Positions 1 to 7,250 of a stretch of 20,463 nucleotides of DNA are shown here, one piece after another. The notes under the pieces were generated by a model. That model had not been told where the DNA came from. It ran no database searches and worked only from the letters and a program-made list of their open reading frames with translations. The position numbers and the translations under genes were made by a program. Position 1 is the stretch's first letter. Each line of letters opens with the position of its first letter. Origin of the DNA: Bacillota bacterium (GTDB lineage Bacteria; Bacillota; Clostridia; Lachnospirales; Lachnospiraceae). Location of the stretch: positions 1 to 20,463 of the forward strand of contig JAEWPN010000097.1 of the NCBI GenBank assembly GCA_023399455.1. The letters are read 5' to 3'.

Positions 1-907
1 CCCGATACCCCACGGCACTCTTTATCTCCATCTTATTCTGAAGCATCTCATATTCCGCATCGGAAATCAAATCCTGAATATGTTCCTCCACATTCGTCTT
101 AATAACAAATCCCACCGCAACCGACGGTGCCAGCACGGTATCGCCTTCATAAGCCAAGCATGCCTCCTGCACCCGCCTGCAATATTCCTCCGCCTCGTTT
201 TCTTCTGCCATAGGAATCAACACGAGAAAAACATCGCCCTCAATCCTTCCAATGATGTATTCTGCCCTCGCTTCATTCATAACGATGGAAGCCACGAGCT
301 GTATAAGGCTGTCGCTCTTTTCCACTCCGAATTTATCGTATACAAACTTCCAGTCATTAATATTAATAAGTGCAACCGCAACCGGTACGACCTCAGAGCG
401 ATCCAGCACGTTCATCCTGCTCTCAATATATGCCTTGCTGCATACTCCCGTCAGGACATCCTCCTTCATATTGCATCCGCCCTGATAGCGCTCCTTCTCA
501 GACTTCTTATCCATCCTCTCCATATAGGAAACAGCTTCTCTGCCCATATATGTTTCAGTTCCCAGCCTGGTCAAAAGGGAAAACGCTGCATCCAACAGTT
601 TCTCTGCGTTTGCCAGTTTCTCTCCGGCGACCTTGTTATACCTGACATACCAATATCCCACCGTATACCCGCAGATTTGCAAATCTATACCGGGCGCATT
701 TATAACATCGGGGCTAAATCCCGAAAAGTCTCCTATCTCCAGCACCTTCTCACCGTACCGGTCCGTCAGCAATATCTCTACTCCAAATTCTTCGGCAATC
801 GTACTGAAAAATTCCATAAGATAATCAATAGTGAATAAACTTTTAACCGTATAGCTCTTAATGTTTTCCTTTATTCTATTTTCAAAAGAAACTGTATCAT
901 AATTCAT
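1..907 (-). CDS. Degenerate GGDEF-domain protein, 3' end outside window
   Basis: I translated the minus strand from the ATG at 907; the frame stays open to base 1, so about 302 residues are visible and the C-terminus is missing. The start follows an AGAGGGAGG ribosome binding site 8-11 nt upstream. The N-terminal ~110 residues look like a small sensor domain (FTIDYLMEFFSTIAEEFGVE, then a strand reading LLTDRYGEKV), reminiscent of PocR-type sensory domains, which is only a suggestion. A GGDEF-like domain follows, opening at DVLTGVCSKAYIE. Its key sites have decayed: the metal-binding D-x-D reads NINDWK, the N-D-x-x-G-H block reads YDKFGVEKSD, and the GGDEF loop reads IEGDVF. Diguanylate cyclase activity is therefore unlikely; a sensing or protein-binding role is inference. 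It lies 34 bp behind the 192-aa gene and probably shares its transcript. Confidence 0.75.
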   Translation of the reverse strand, partial: MNYDTVSFENRIKENIKSYTVKSLFTIDYLMEFFSTIAEEFGVEILLTDRYGEKVLEIGDFSGFSPDVINAPGIDLQICGYTVGYWYVRYNKVAGEKLANAEKLLDAAFSLLTRLGTETYMGREAVSYMERMDKKSEKERYQGGCNMKEDVLTGVCSKAYIESRMNVLDRSEVVPVAVALININDWKFVYDKFGVEKSDSLIQLVASIVMNEARAEYIIGRIEGDVFLVLIPMAEENEAEEYCRRVQEACLAYEGDTVLAPSVAVGFVIKTNVEEHIQDLISDAEYEMLQNKMEIKSAVGYR

Positions 908-941
908 GGTATATGCGCCTCCCTCTGCCTAAGGTTCCGTT

Positions 942-1520
942 CTACCTGGATGCCGAAAAAGATATCTCCGCAGCATCCGTTTTATAAGTTTCCTGATATC
1001 CGTCTACGTTGAAAATATGACGGACTTCTCCCTGCACTGCTTCACTGCTGCCTTCCTCCTCTGCCTTCTCCGGAAGTCTTTTGTATTCATCACTTTTCTT
1101 GAATTCCTTATAGGCATCCGTGAGTGCGGCAATTATCATCTCTTTATCCGGATCTTTATCACTTAAGCTATTTACAGCCGTCTGATAAACCGTCTCCGCC
1201 TCCTGCTTGGAGCGGCAGGCCTGAAGTCTGTTCTCCAGCGCTTTTCGCATAAGATGTGCCCGCAGGGCCTTGGCGTACAGAATCGGATTATTCTTCGCCA
1301 GATAACTCAGCTCCGCAGAGGTCAGTTCCTTCCCCGCCTGAAGCTTCGCATATATTCTCGCCTCATATTTCGCTTTATCCTCTTCGCTTTGTCCTGCGCC
1401 TTCGCAATAGACATAGTTCAGAACCTGCTGCCCGAAAGCTGCCCGTACATCCTCCGTATCCGCCGGAATCGGCTGTGTGTTCATCCTTATGCTGTTATCT
1501 AAATTTATGCTCATTAGCAT
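942..1520 (-). CDS. Conserved-looking helical protein of unknown function
   Basis: A 192-residue protein that I do not recognise. The frame is open to 1544, but the first possible start there lies inside the GGAGGAGG ribosome binding site; the ATG at 1520 sits about 10 nt after it and is preferred (a second ATG follows at 1514). There is no signal peptide or membrane segment. The sequence is mostly helical and charged, with a central block around ELSYLAKNNPILYAKALRAH and a lysine/glutamate-rich stretch ending EEEGSSEAVQ, then a polar tail ending FSASR. It lies 29 bp downstream of the coiled-coil gene and 34 bp upstream of the degenerate GGDEF gene, all on the minus strand, so the three are probably co-transcribed. 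If the sigma-28-like promoter at 2552-2578 is real, it belongs to the motility regulon. Function is unknown. Confidence 0.75.
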   Translation of the reverse strand: MLMSINLDNSIRMNTQPIPADTEDVRAAFGQQVLNYVYCEGAGQSEEDKAKYEARIYAKLQAGKELTSAELSYLAKNNPILYAKALRAHLMRKALENRLQACRSKQEAETVYQTAVNSLSDKDPDKEMIIAALTDAYKEFKKSDEYKRLPEKAEEEGSSEAVQGEVRHIFNVDGYQETYKTDAAEISFSASR

Positions 1521-1549
1521 AGATATACTACCTCCTCCTTCCAAACCTT

Positions 1550-2494
1550 CTATAGCTGCCCGTCCACAATGAGGCCCTTCAAGTCCTCTTCCAGAAGCTC
1601 CATATCCTTCAAGATCTTATCCAGCTTCTTCTGTAGTTCATCCTGAATCGCCGCATTGGTGTTCATCGTCTCTACAATCTCCTCCTGTTCTTCCTTCTCT
1701 CCCTTTATATCTTCCAGCTTCTCTTCTTGTTCTTTCTTCTTCTCATCTGCTTCCTTCGCTGCCGCTACCAGCTCATCCATCTCCTCATCGATATGCTCCT
1801 TAGCCTCCGCCCTAAGCATGCCGACAATTGCATCGGAAGCCGCCTTAATGATACTATCCGCTCCATTCATCGCATCTACCATGCCTTTTTGCTCTAGCAC
1901 AGACAGCTTGGCATCCGTAAGCGCACTGACGCATCCCGCGATTGCTATATCCATAACATCTATCAAAGAATCGCAGTTTTCTATTACATCATCCGATGCC
2001 AAAGATTTTCTTTGATATTCCGTCAGCTCGCCCATGTTTGCAACCCGTTCAAGCTCCTCTTCGCTCAAACTTCCCAAATCATTGTTTCTCTGCGCGGTGC
2101 GGGCCTTACGAAGAAGCTCCAGATCCTGCTGTTCCTGACTTTCATCCTCGATACCGTACGTCTCCTTTAGCTCGTCCTGTCGCTTCAACACGTTGTTTCT
2201 GCGCTGGTTCAGTTCATTTCTCTGCTCCTGCAGCTCGGCGATCTTACTGCGAATCTCATTTAAGCTGTCGCTCACTTTCTCGTCGCTCTCAAACTGATCC
2301 ATGATGACCTTCGCCGCCTGCTTTCTTGCCTGCGCCCGCTTGCTCTCCACCCGGTCAGACATTATTGCATCTATATCTCCGGCAAAAATAACGCTTTTAT
2401 TTCCCTGCTCCTTTTTCGCCTCTTCCTTACTATTTTTACTCTTTTCCACGCCGATGCCAAAGCCTGTGGTTCCTTCTAATCCTGTGGTTTTCAT
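1550..2494 (-). CDS. Long coiled-coil protein of unknown function
   Basis: A 314-residue protein that I cannot assign to a named family. The start ATG at 2494 follows a TAGGGGGAT ribosome binding site with close spacing. The N-terminal ~30 residues are glycine- and lysine-rich and probably disordered (GLEGTTGFGIGVEKSKNSKE). Two long heptad-like regions follow: about residues 45-130 (repeated I/L/V spacing with many E, Q, R and N) and about 215-310, extremely rich in E and K. Between them is a small-residue, more hydrophobic segment around SLIDVMDIAIAGCVSALTDA. There is no Sec signal peptide, membrane helix or catalytic motif. It is the first gene of the minus-strand trio and directly follows the sigma-28-like promoter, so a motility-linked structural or adaptor role is possible but is inference. 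Confidence 0.78.
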   Translation of the reverse strand: MKTTGLEGTTGFGIGVEKSKNSKEEAKKEQGNKSVIFAGDIDAIMSDRVESKRAQARKQAAKVIMDQFESDEKVSDSLNEIRSKIAELQEQRNELNQRRNNVLKRQDELKETYGIEDESQEQQDLELLRKARTAQRNNDLGSLSEEELERVANMGELTEYQRKSLASDDVIENCDSLIDVMDIAIAGCVSALTDAKLSVLEQKGMVDAMNGADSIIKAASDAIVGMLRAEAKEHIDEEMDELVAAAKEADEKKKEQEEKLEDIKGEKEEQEEIVETMNTNAAIQDELQKKLDKILKDMELLEEDLKGLIVDGQL

Positions 2495-2551
2495 TTTATC
2501 CCCCTATTCCATTTTTACCTTTTTTGACCTCATTTGTTTCTATACTTATGT

Positions 2552-2578
2552 ATATCGGTTGATATTGATAATCTATTA
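2552..2578 (-). promoter_or_regulatory. Sigma-28 (SigD)-like promoter
   Basis: Read on the minus strand, TAAT (2578-2575), a 15-bp spacer and ACCGATAT (2559-2552) match the Firmicute SigD layout TAAA-N15-GCCGATAT at 10 of 12 positions with exact spacing. The -10 element lies 57 bp upstream of the start of the coiled-coil gene. I saw no equally good sigma-A promoter in the 111-bp gap. Confidence 0.5.
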
Positions 2579-2605
2579 ACATTTCTTTGAAGGCAGTTAA
2601 CGGCC

Positions 2606-3793
2606 TCAGACATCTTCCACCGATACACTCATGCTGATAACTCCTATTACAGCCACCACAGCTCCTACCAAAAGTGTCATGCCGGCACCATAATCATCCA
2701 GCATCTTTCCGCCAACCACACTGGCGAACACCCCGCCCAGCGTGATTGCTGTCGTCACGAGAGACTGTCCCTTCACCATATCCGCCCTGTCGAGCAGTTT
2801 GCTCACGTAATAAACAGAGGCCGGAATGAACAGCGCATAGCCTCCCGCCTGAAATAACTGAGCTGCATAAATCATGCCGACTGACCCTGCCATAAAATAC
2901 AGGATACTTTTCACAGCAAAAAAGAGGCCGGATATCCGAAGCAAGGTCTTGCAGCTTACCCTCTGCACCAGTTTTATGAAAAATATCATAGCCGGCAGCT
3001 CCATTACTGCTGAAATAGAGCTTGCTACTCCCATACTCGCGCTGTCGCCGCCTACATTCTCGATAATCTGATATAAGAAATTACAGCTAAGTACATGATA
3101 ATAAAAAATAAACGTGATTCCAATTAGGAAAACAAAAAATTTCTTATGGGATACCAAGAAAGAGACCAGGCCTTGCGCTTTCTTTTCCTGCGCATCTTTT
3201 TTCTTATTTAATCTCCCCGCTTTCCATTCCCCTTTGTGTGCTGCCAGAACACCTACGCTGGCAAACAGACCCAGCGTGAGAATCGCTGCGGAAAAAGGTA
3301 TCAAGGCGGTAGGATTATATTTTAGTAAGACCCCCATCACGGTGGATACCATTGCATAACAAAAAGAACCGCAAGCCCTGCATACTCCGAAATTGATAAA
3401 GATCCCTCTTTCCTCCAGCTGTACGGACATCGTATTCACAAAAGGCTGGATCACCATGATACCTATGAGCGAAAACGTAATAAAAGCCGACACCAGAAAC
3501 GACGCCCCGCCGCCAATAGTAAGCCCCGCCGACGTCAGTAAGATGATTGCTGCCCCCACCCATATGATTCCCTTCAAGGTTATTTTCTCATATTTATCTG
3601 CGAGACTCGCGATCATTGGCTGCAAAAACACAGCGGCCACGTTAGACAAAGCTATAATGATTCCTATCTCCGAATTGGTGTATCCCCTATCCAGCAGGAA
3701 TATCGCAGTAAATCCTAATAAAGAGCAAAAAGCTGCCCAATAGAATCCTTGGACAGCCGCATATTTTATCGTGTATTTTTTATTGTCGGACAT
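2606..3793 (-). CDS. MFS transporter, LacY/MFS_1-like
   Basis: A 395-residue integral membrane protein with about 12 hydrophobic segments and the two-lobed layout of major facilitator superfamily carriers. The halves are separated by a basic cytoplasmic loop near residues 190-215 (GRLNKKKDAQEKKA). The loop after the second helix carries a degenerate motif A (SLADKYEKI). The segment FGVCRACGSFCYAM resembles the R-x-x-G-S-x-x-F block of LacY/NupG-type symporters, so a sugar or nucleoside:proton symporter is plausible; the substrate cannot be read from the sequence. The ATG at 3793 is preferred because it has GGAGGGG 7 nt upstream; an in-frame ATG at 3817 has no such site. It lies downstream of a second MFS gene but appears to have its own promoter in the 97-bp gap between them. 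Confidence 0.85.
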   Translation of the reverse strand: MSDNKKYTIKYAAVQGFYWAAFCSLLGFTAIFLLDRGYTNSEIGIIIALSNVAAVFLQPMIASLADKYEKITLKGIIWVGAAIILLTSAGLTIGGGASFLVSAFITFSLIGIMVIQPFVNTMSVQLEERGIFINFGVCRACGSFCYAMVSTVMGVLLKYNPTALIPFSAAILTLGLFASVGVLAAHKGEWKAGRLNKKKDAQEKKAQGLVSFLVSHKKFFVFLIGITFIFYYHVLSCNFLYQIIENVGGDSASMGVASSISAVMELPAMIFFIKLVQRVSCKTLLRISGLFFAVKSILYFMAGSVGMIYAAQLFQAGGYALFIPASVYYVSKLLDRADMVKGQSLVTTAITLGGVFASVVGGKMLDDYGAGMTLLVGAVVAVIGVISMSVSVEDV

Positions 3794-3831
3794 CGCCACT
3801 CCCCTCCAGTTTCTCATCTGTTCATAGCTAC

Positions 3832-3861
3832 ATCATAACAGCTACTGCCATGGGAACGCAA
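3832..3861 (-). promoter_or_regulatory. Probable sigma-A promoter of the first MFS gene
   Basis: On the minus strand, TTGCGT (3861-3856) and TATGAT (3837-3832) are separated by 18 bp. The -10 matches consensus at 5 of 6 positions and lies 38 bp upstream of the ATG at 3793. The -35 is weak, consistent with help from an activator. Confidence 0.4.
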
Positions 3862-3876
3862 GACAATATATTGACT
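3861..3876 (+). promoter_or_regulatory. Candidate operator palindrome
   Basis: AGACAATATATTGACT is a near-perfect inverted repeat (14 of 16 positions, with the central ten bases perfectly palindromic). It abuts the upstream edge of the weak -35 box of the MFS promoter, the usual place for an activator site. The strand is arbitrary because the site is symmetric. No regulator is identified. Confidence 0.35.
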
Positions 3877-3890
3877 GCAATTAAATAAGA

Positions 3891-5072
3891 TTATGCTTCT
3901 TTCAGTTTCCTGCTACCCGCAATTCCAAAAAGCAGCAGAATAGGGAATACGATCGCAGCCAAAATACCGACTTTCAAATTGTCTCCGAAATAGCTGGAAA
4001 CTATTCCTACCACCGTTGGCCCGCCCGAGCAGCCCAAGTCGCCTGCCAGCGCCAGCAGAGCGAACATCGCCGTTCCTCCGCCGCGGATAGCCGCTGCTGC
4101 CTTGCTGAACGTGCCGGGCCAGAGAATTCCCACCGAAAGTCCGCATAACGCACATCCTACCAATCCCAGCGCCGGAACGGGTATGAGCGATATGCCAAGA
4201 TAGGACACTGCACACAACAGTACGCTGTATCCCATAAAGCGGTCCAGGTTAATTTTTTCGCCGTATTTTCCATAGAATACTCTCGATATACCCATCATTG
4301 TAGCAAAAGACATAGGCCCTGCCAAATCTCCCACTGTCTTGCTCACTCCCAGGCCATTTTCCGCAAAGGTGGATGCCCACTGGCTGACCGCCTGCTCGCT
4401 GGCTCCCGCACATACCATCATAAGCATCAGCACCCAGAATATCTTCTTGGAAAAAAGCTCCTTTATCGTCAGTCCCGTTTCACCTTCTCCGATAAGCGAG
4501 GCGATAGGAGCCTTTGCAAATATCACTGCGTTTATAACCGGGATAAACGCCCATACCAGCGCCAACAGTTTCCAATTAGAGATACCGAACGCGCGGAAGA
4601 ATATCGTGGAAATCAGAACTACTCCCACATGTCCCCAGCAATAGAAGGAATGCAGCAGACTCATTGCCTTTTCCTTATTATCCGTAGGACAGGCCTCCAT
4701 CACCGGACTTACCAGCACTTCAAGAATCCCGCCTCCTACCGCATAAATTATTACCGCCATGAGCAGTCCGATAAACGGGTCGAAAAATAACTCCGGCAAT
4801 ATCGTAAGGGATATCAAACCGGCAGCCACGAAAATATGGGCAAGCAGCATAGATGCCCTATAGCCAATTTTGTCCACAAAACCCACGGACAGCATGTCCA
4901 CCAGAAGCTGGATACCAAAATTGATGGTAATGAGCATGGTGATTTTCGCAAGGGGTATTTCGTAGCTATTTTGAAAGGTCAGAAATAGCAGCGGAACAAA
5001 ATTATTCACGATCGCCTGTACTATATATGCAATGAAACAGGCGTTGATCGTTTTCTTATAGCCGTTCTTCAT
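3891..5072 (-). CDS. MFS transporter, FucP/sugar-type
   Basis: A 393-residue membrane protein with about 12 hydrophobic segments. The block SLLHSFYCWGHVGVV resembles the H-x-x-F-x-x-G sequence of FucP/glucose-galactose-type MFS carriers, and the C-terminal half contains GLSVGILWPGTFSKA, also typical of that branch. Sugar or sugar-acid uptake is therefore the best guess; the real substrate is unknown. The ATG at 5072 is chosen because GAGG lies 9 nt upstream; an in-frame ATG at 5087 has only a crowded purine run. The gene is divergent from an AraC-family regulator across 150 bp that contains a perfect TATAAT -10 box for this gene and repeated TTTGCATTA motifs, so it is the likely target of that regulator. 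Confidence 0.85.
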   Translation of the reverse strand: MKNGYKKTINACFIAYIVQAIVNNFVPLLFLTFQNSYEIPLAKITMLITINFGIQLLVDMLSVGFVDKIGYRASMLLAHIFVAAGLISLTILPELFFDPFIGLLMAVIIYAVGGGILEVLVSPVMEACPTDNKEKAMSLLHSFYCWGHVGVVLISTIFFRAFGISNWKLLALVWAFIPVINAVIFAKAPIASLIGEGETGLTIKELFSKKIFWVLMLMMVCAGASEQAVSQWASTFAENGLGVSKTVGDLAGPMSFATMMGISRVFYGKYGEKINLDRFMGYSVLLCAVSYLGISLIPVPALGLVGCALCGLSVGILWPGTFSKAAAAIRGGGTAMFALLALAGDLGCSGGPTVVGIVSSYFGDNLKVGILAAIVFPILLLFGIAGSRKLKEA

Positions 5073-5105
5073 AGAGCTGATCCTCATTCTCTCTCGATTT
5101 TATCT

Positions 5106-5120
5106 CGTGTCAGTCACACG
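5106..5120 (-). promoter_or_regulatory. Inverted repeat at the transporter transcription start
   Basis: CGTGT-CAGTC-ACACG forms a 5-bp inverted repeat with a 5-bp spacer. It begins about 7 bp downstream of the TATAAT box of the transporter gene, so it covers the expected start of transcription, where a repressor site or short 5' hairpin would lie. Confidence 0.3.
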
Positions 5121-5122
5121 TT

Positions 5123-5203
5123 TTTGCATTATATCACAATCTTCATCTTCATTGTTTGCATTATTTCTTCAATTTATGATAAAATATCTTCAAGCAATGC
5201 AAA
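5123..5203. promoter_or_regulatory. Divergent control region with TTTGCATTA repeats
   Basis: TTTGCATTA occurs at 5123-5131 and 5155-5163, exactly 32 bp apart (about three helical turns), and an inverted near-copy (TTTGCATTG on the minus strand) lies at 5195-5203. The first copy overlaps a perfect TATAAT box on the minus strand (5133-5128) for the transporter, which lacks a good -35 element, as expected for activator-dependent transcription. TTGCAT (5157-5162), 17 bp and TAAAAT (5180-5185) could serve the regulator gene on the plus strand. The third copy touches the regulator's ribosome binding site. Confidence 0.45.
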
Positions 5204-5222
5204 AGGAGAGGACGTATACATT

Positions 5223-6104
5223 ATGCAGGTCACAGAAATCATTACGGATGATACCTTACGGGAAACACGAACTCATGGAAGCTCAGATTTTCAATTCGAA
5301 TATTACTTTGATGATATTAAGAAATTCAATAAACAGTATGTGGAATGGCACTGGCACAACGAAATTGAAATCATTTTCGTAGACCGGGGCCCCATTGATT
5401 GCCTGATTGGAAATGAGCGTATCCGCATCCATGCCGGTGACGGTATGTTCATTAACAGCGGCATCATCCACCGTTTCGAATCACCTGCCACCGGGCATAT
5501 GCCTAATATCTTATTTACCCCCGAGTTCATCGCTCCCAGCGCCTCTCTCGTATATAAGAAATATGTATATCCCATCATATCCTCTAACTGCTCCTACGTC
5601 TTATTAAAGTCCGATGTGGCATGGCAGGCAGATATTCTGAATACGCTGCACCGCATTTATGAAGAAGCGCAGACTCGGGGACTGATGCGGGAACTCACCC
5701 TGCAGACCCTTGTCTGCTCCATGTGGTCCGAATTATTTGTACAAATACAAAGCTCTTTGTCTCAAAGAAACGCAGAAGGAAATATTTTCATCCAGCCTCG
5801 TTTACAAATGATGCTGCAATTCATATCCGAGGAATATTCCCGGAAGATATCTCTCAAGGATATCGCCGCTTCCGCCAATATAAGCAAGAGCGAGGCACTT
5901 CGCTGCTTCCACTTCGGCGTCCAGACGACGCCTGTCAATTATTTGATTGAATACCGCTTAAACCGGGCCAGGGAAGCGCTGTCAACGACCAAAAGCACCG
6001 TTACCGCCGTCGCTTTGAGTACGGGCTTCGATAATGTGGGGTATTTCTGCAGACTTTTCAAAAAGACCTACGGAATATCTCCCAAGGCTTTTCAAAAACG
6101 ATGA
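5223..6104 (+). CDS. AraC-family transcriptional regulator
   Basis: A 293-residue regulator. The N-terminal half is a cupin-type ligand-binding domain with the typical HWHNEIEIIFV strand and a GDGMFINSGIIHRFES turn. The last ~100 residues are an AraC-type double helix-turn-helix: first HTH around ISLKDIAASANISKSEALRC, second around STVTAVALSTGFDNVGYFCR, ending FKKTYGISPKAFQKR, the signature of the family. I place the start at the ATG at 5223, behind AAGGAGAGG; the frame is open to an ATG at 5124, but that extension is hydrophobic, covers the promoter region and has no ribosome binding site. It is divergent from an MFS transporter and probably activates it in response to the imported compound. 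It is convergent with the diguanylate cyclase gene, only 11 bp apart. Confidence 0.9.
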   Translation: MQVTEIITDDTLRETRTHGSSDFQFEYYFDDIKKFNKQYVEWHWHNEIEIIFVDRGPIDCLIGNERIRIHAGDGMFINSGIIHRFESPATGHMPNILFTPEFIAPSASLVYKKYVYPIISSNCSYVLLKSDVAWQADILNTLHRIYEEAQTRGLMRELTLQTLVCSMWSELFVQIQSSLSQRNAEGNIFIQPRLQMMLQFISEEYSRKISLKDIAASANISKSEALRCFHFGVQTTPVNYLIEYRLNRAREALSTTKSTVTAVALSTGFDNVGYFCRLFKKTYGISPKAFQKR

Positions 6105-6115
6105 GCAGCTACAAG

Positions 6116-7174
6116 TTATATGATAGAATACTTATTCCTGCCCTCCGACTTCGATTTATACAGTCCCTTATCCACTCTTTTGAACACCTTGCTCATCGTA
6201 TCCGTTTCCTGCATCTTGGTTATACCTATGCTTACCGTTACTTCCTTATCATAGTCCAGTTTTATTCCCTTTAATATTTTATTCAATTTATCGACCGTAC
6301 TGATCACACCTTCCTCAGTGCCATAATAAATGATAGAAAATTCATCTCCTCCCCACCTGGAAAGAAGAGATTCTTTATTCAGCAGGGGATTCAGCCCTCT
6401 GGCAATCTCGCTCAACACCCTGTCCCCCGTGCTGTGACCGTAACTATCATTTATTTCCTTAAATAAATCCACATCGAACAGTACGATATAAATCTCTTTT
6501 TCAAAATGCTCCTTCGTATCGATAATCCCTTCCAGTTTTATATCAAAGATACGCCTATTGCTAATATTGGTAAGCACGTCTTTACTCGCCAGATACTCCA
6601 GCTTCTCGTTCGCCTCCCGAAGCTGTATACTATACTCGTTCAACTTCTCCCTCTCCCTGATATATGTATCGGAATACAGAGTAAGGATCAGAAAACCTCC
6701 GACTAAGGTTATCGGAAGCTGTATGAGCCTATCCATAAACAGCATATCATAATCATAGACCTTCAATATCTCAGGAAATCGATACTCGATATAAAACAAA
6801 ACCGCTACCGTCAGTCCCAAAATAACTAAAAGTATTTTTCTGAGCCTATTCTCATAAAGCAGGATAATACCTATCATAATCAAGAACAAATATGCCGTTG
6901 CACTGCTGTTCCCTCTTCCGCCGTTCAGCCAGCCAACAGGAAGAATCACTAAGATAATATTCAAACTGAGAAACAGTTGCAAATAAGACTCATAAACACT
7001 CTTACTCCCTAAAATAGATAAAACTGAAACAAAAAGCAAATAAAACCATTTATAATTAGCGCTCATCGGATACTTCGTTATCACATTCCCGATCACACAC
7101 ATGATAGAAAGGAAGAATGTCATTATACTAATATAATAAAAAGCTCTATTCCTAATATCTACACTTCGCTCCAT
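6116..7174 (-). CDS. Membrane-bound diguanylate cyclase (GGDEF)
   Basis: A 352-residue protein predicted to make c-di-GMP from two GTP. The first ~180 residues hold about six hydrophobic helices forming a membrane sensor region of no recognisable named type. A short helical linker (residues ~178-200) leads into a GGDEF domain with DVLTNISNRR, FDVDLFKEINDSYGHSTGD (metal and substrate residues intact) and RWGGDEF at about residue 275. The product-inhibition site (RxxD, five residues before GGDEF) is absent: the position reads NKES, so classic I-site feedback is not expected. The ATG at 7174 has AGAGG 6 nt upstream. A possible promoter lies just upstream inside the end of the preceding gene. This is the apparently active counterpart of the degenerate GGDEF protein at the left edge. 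Confidence 0.92.
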   Translation of the reverse strand: MERSVDIRNRAFYYISIMTFFLSIMCVIGNVITKYPMSANYKWFYLLFVSVLSILGSKSVYESYLQLFLSLNIILVILPVGWLNGGRGNSSATAYLFLIMIGIILLYENRLRKILLVILGLTVAVLFYIEYRFPEILKVYDYDMLFMDRLIQLPITLVGGFLILTLYSDTYIREREKLNEYSIQLREANEKLEYLASKDVLTNISNRRIFDIKLEGIIDTKEHFEKEIYIVLFDVDLFKEINDSYGHSTGDRVLSEIARGLNPLLNKESLLSRWGGDEFSIIYYGTEEGVISTVDKLNKILKGIKLDYDKEVTVSIGITKMQETDTMSKVFKRVDKGLYKSKSEGRNKYSII

Positions 7175-7221
7175 CCAATACCTCTATTCCATTACGTACA
7201 CCGGATAACTCTGTTTTGTCT

Positions 7222-7250
7222 TCTGTAATCAACTATTAGAACCTTGTCAA
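7222..7250 (-). promoter_or_regulatory. Possible promoter of the diguanylate cyclase gene
   Basis: On the minus strand a perfect TTGACA (7250-7245) is followed after 17 bp by TACAGA (7227-7222). The -35 overlaps the last codons of the upstream gene. The -10 is weak (3 of 6), so this is tentative. Confidence 0.35.

Noticed and set aside
80..838. Long plus-strand open frame of 252 codons
   Set aside because: It is antisense to the degenerate GGDEF gene, whose minus-strand frame shows recognisable domain motifs and a good ribosome binding site. The plus-strand product is low-complexity and rich in H, R and L, without a ribosome binding site.
5124..5222. N-terminal extension of the AraC regulator from the ATG at 5124, resembling a signal peptide
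   Set aside because: No ribosome binding site, it overlaps the promoter elements, and AraC proteins have no such hydrophobic leader; the ATG at 5223 with AAGGAGAGG is better.
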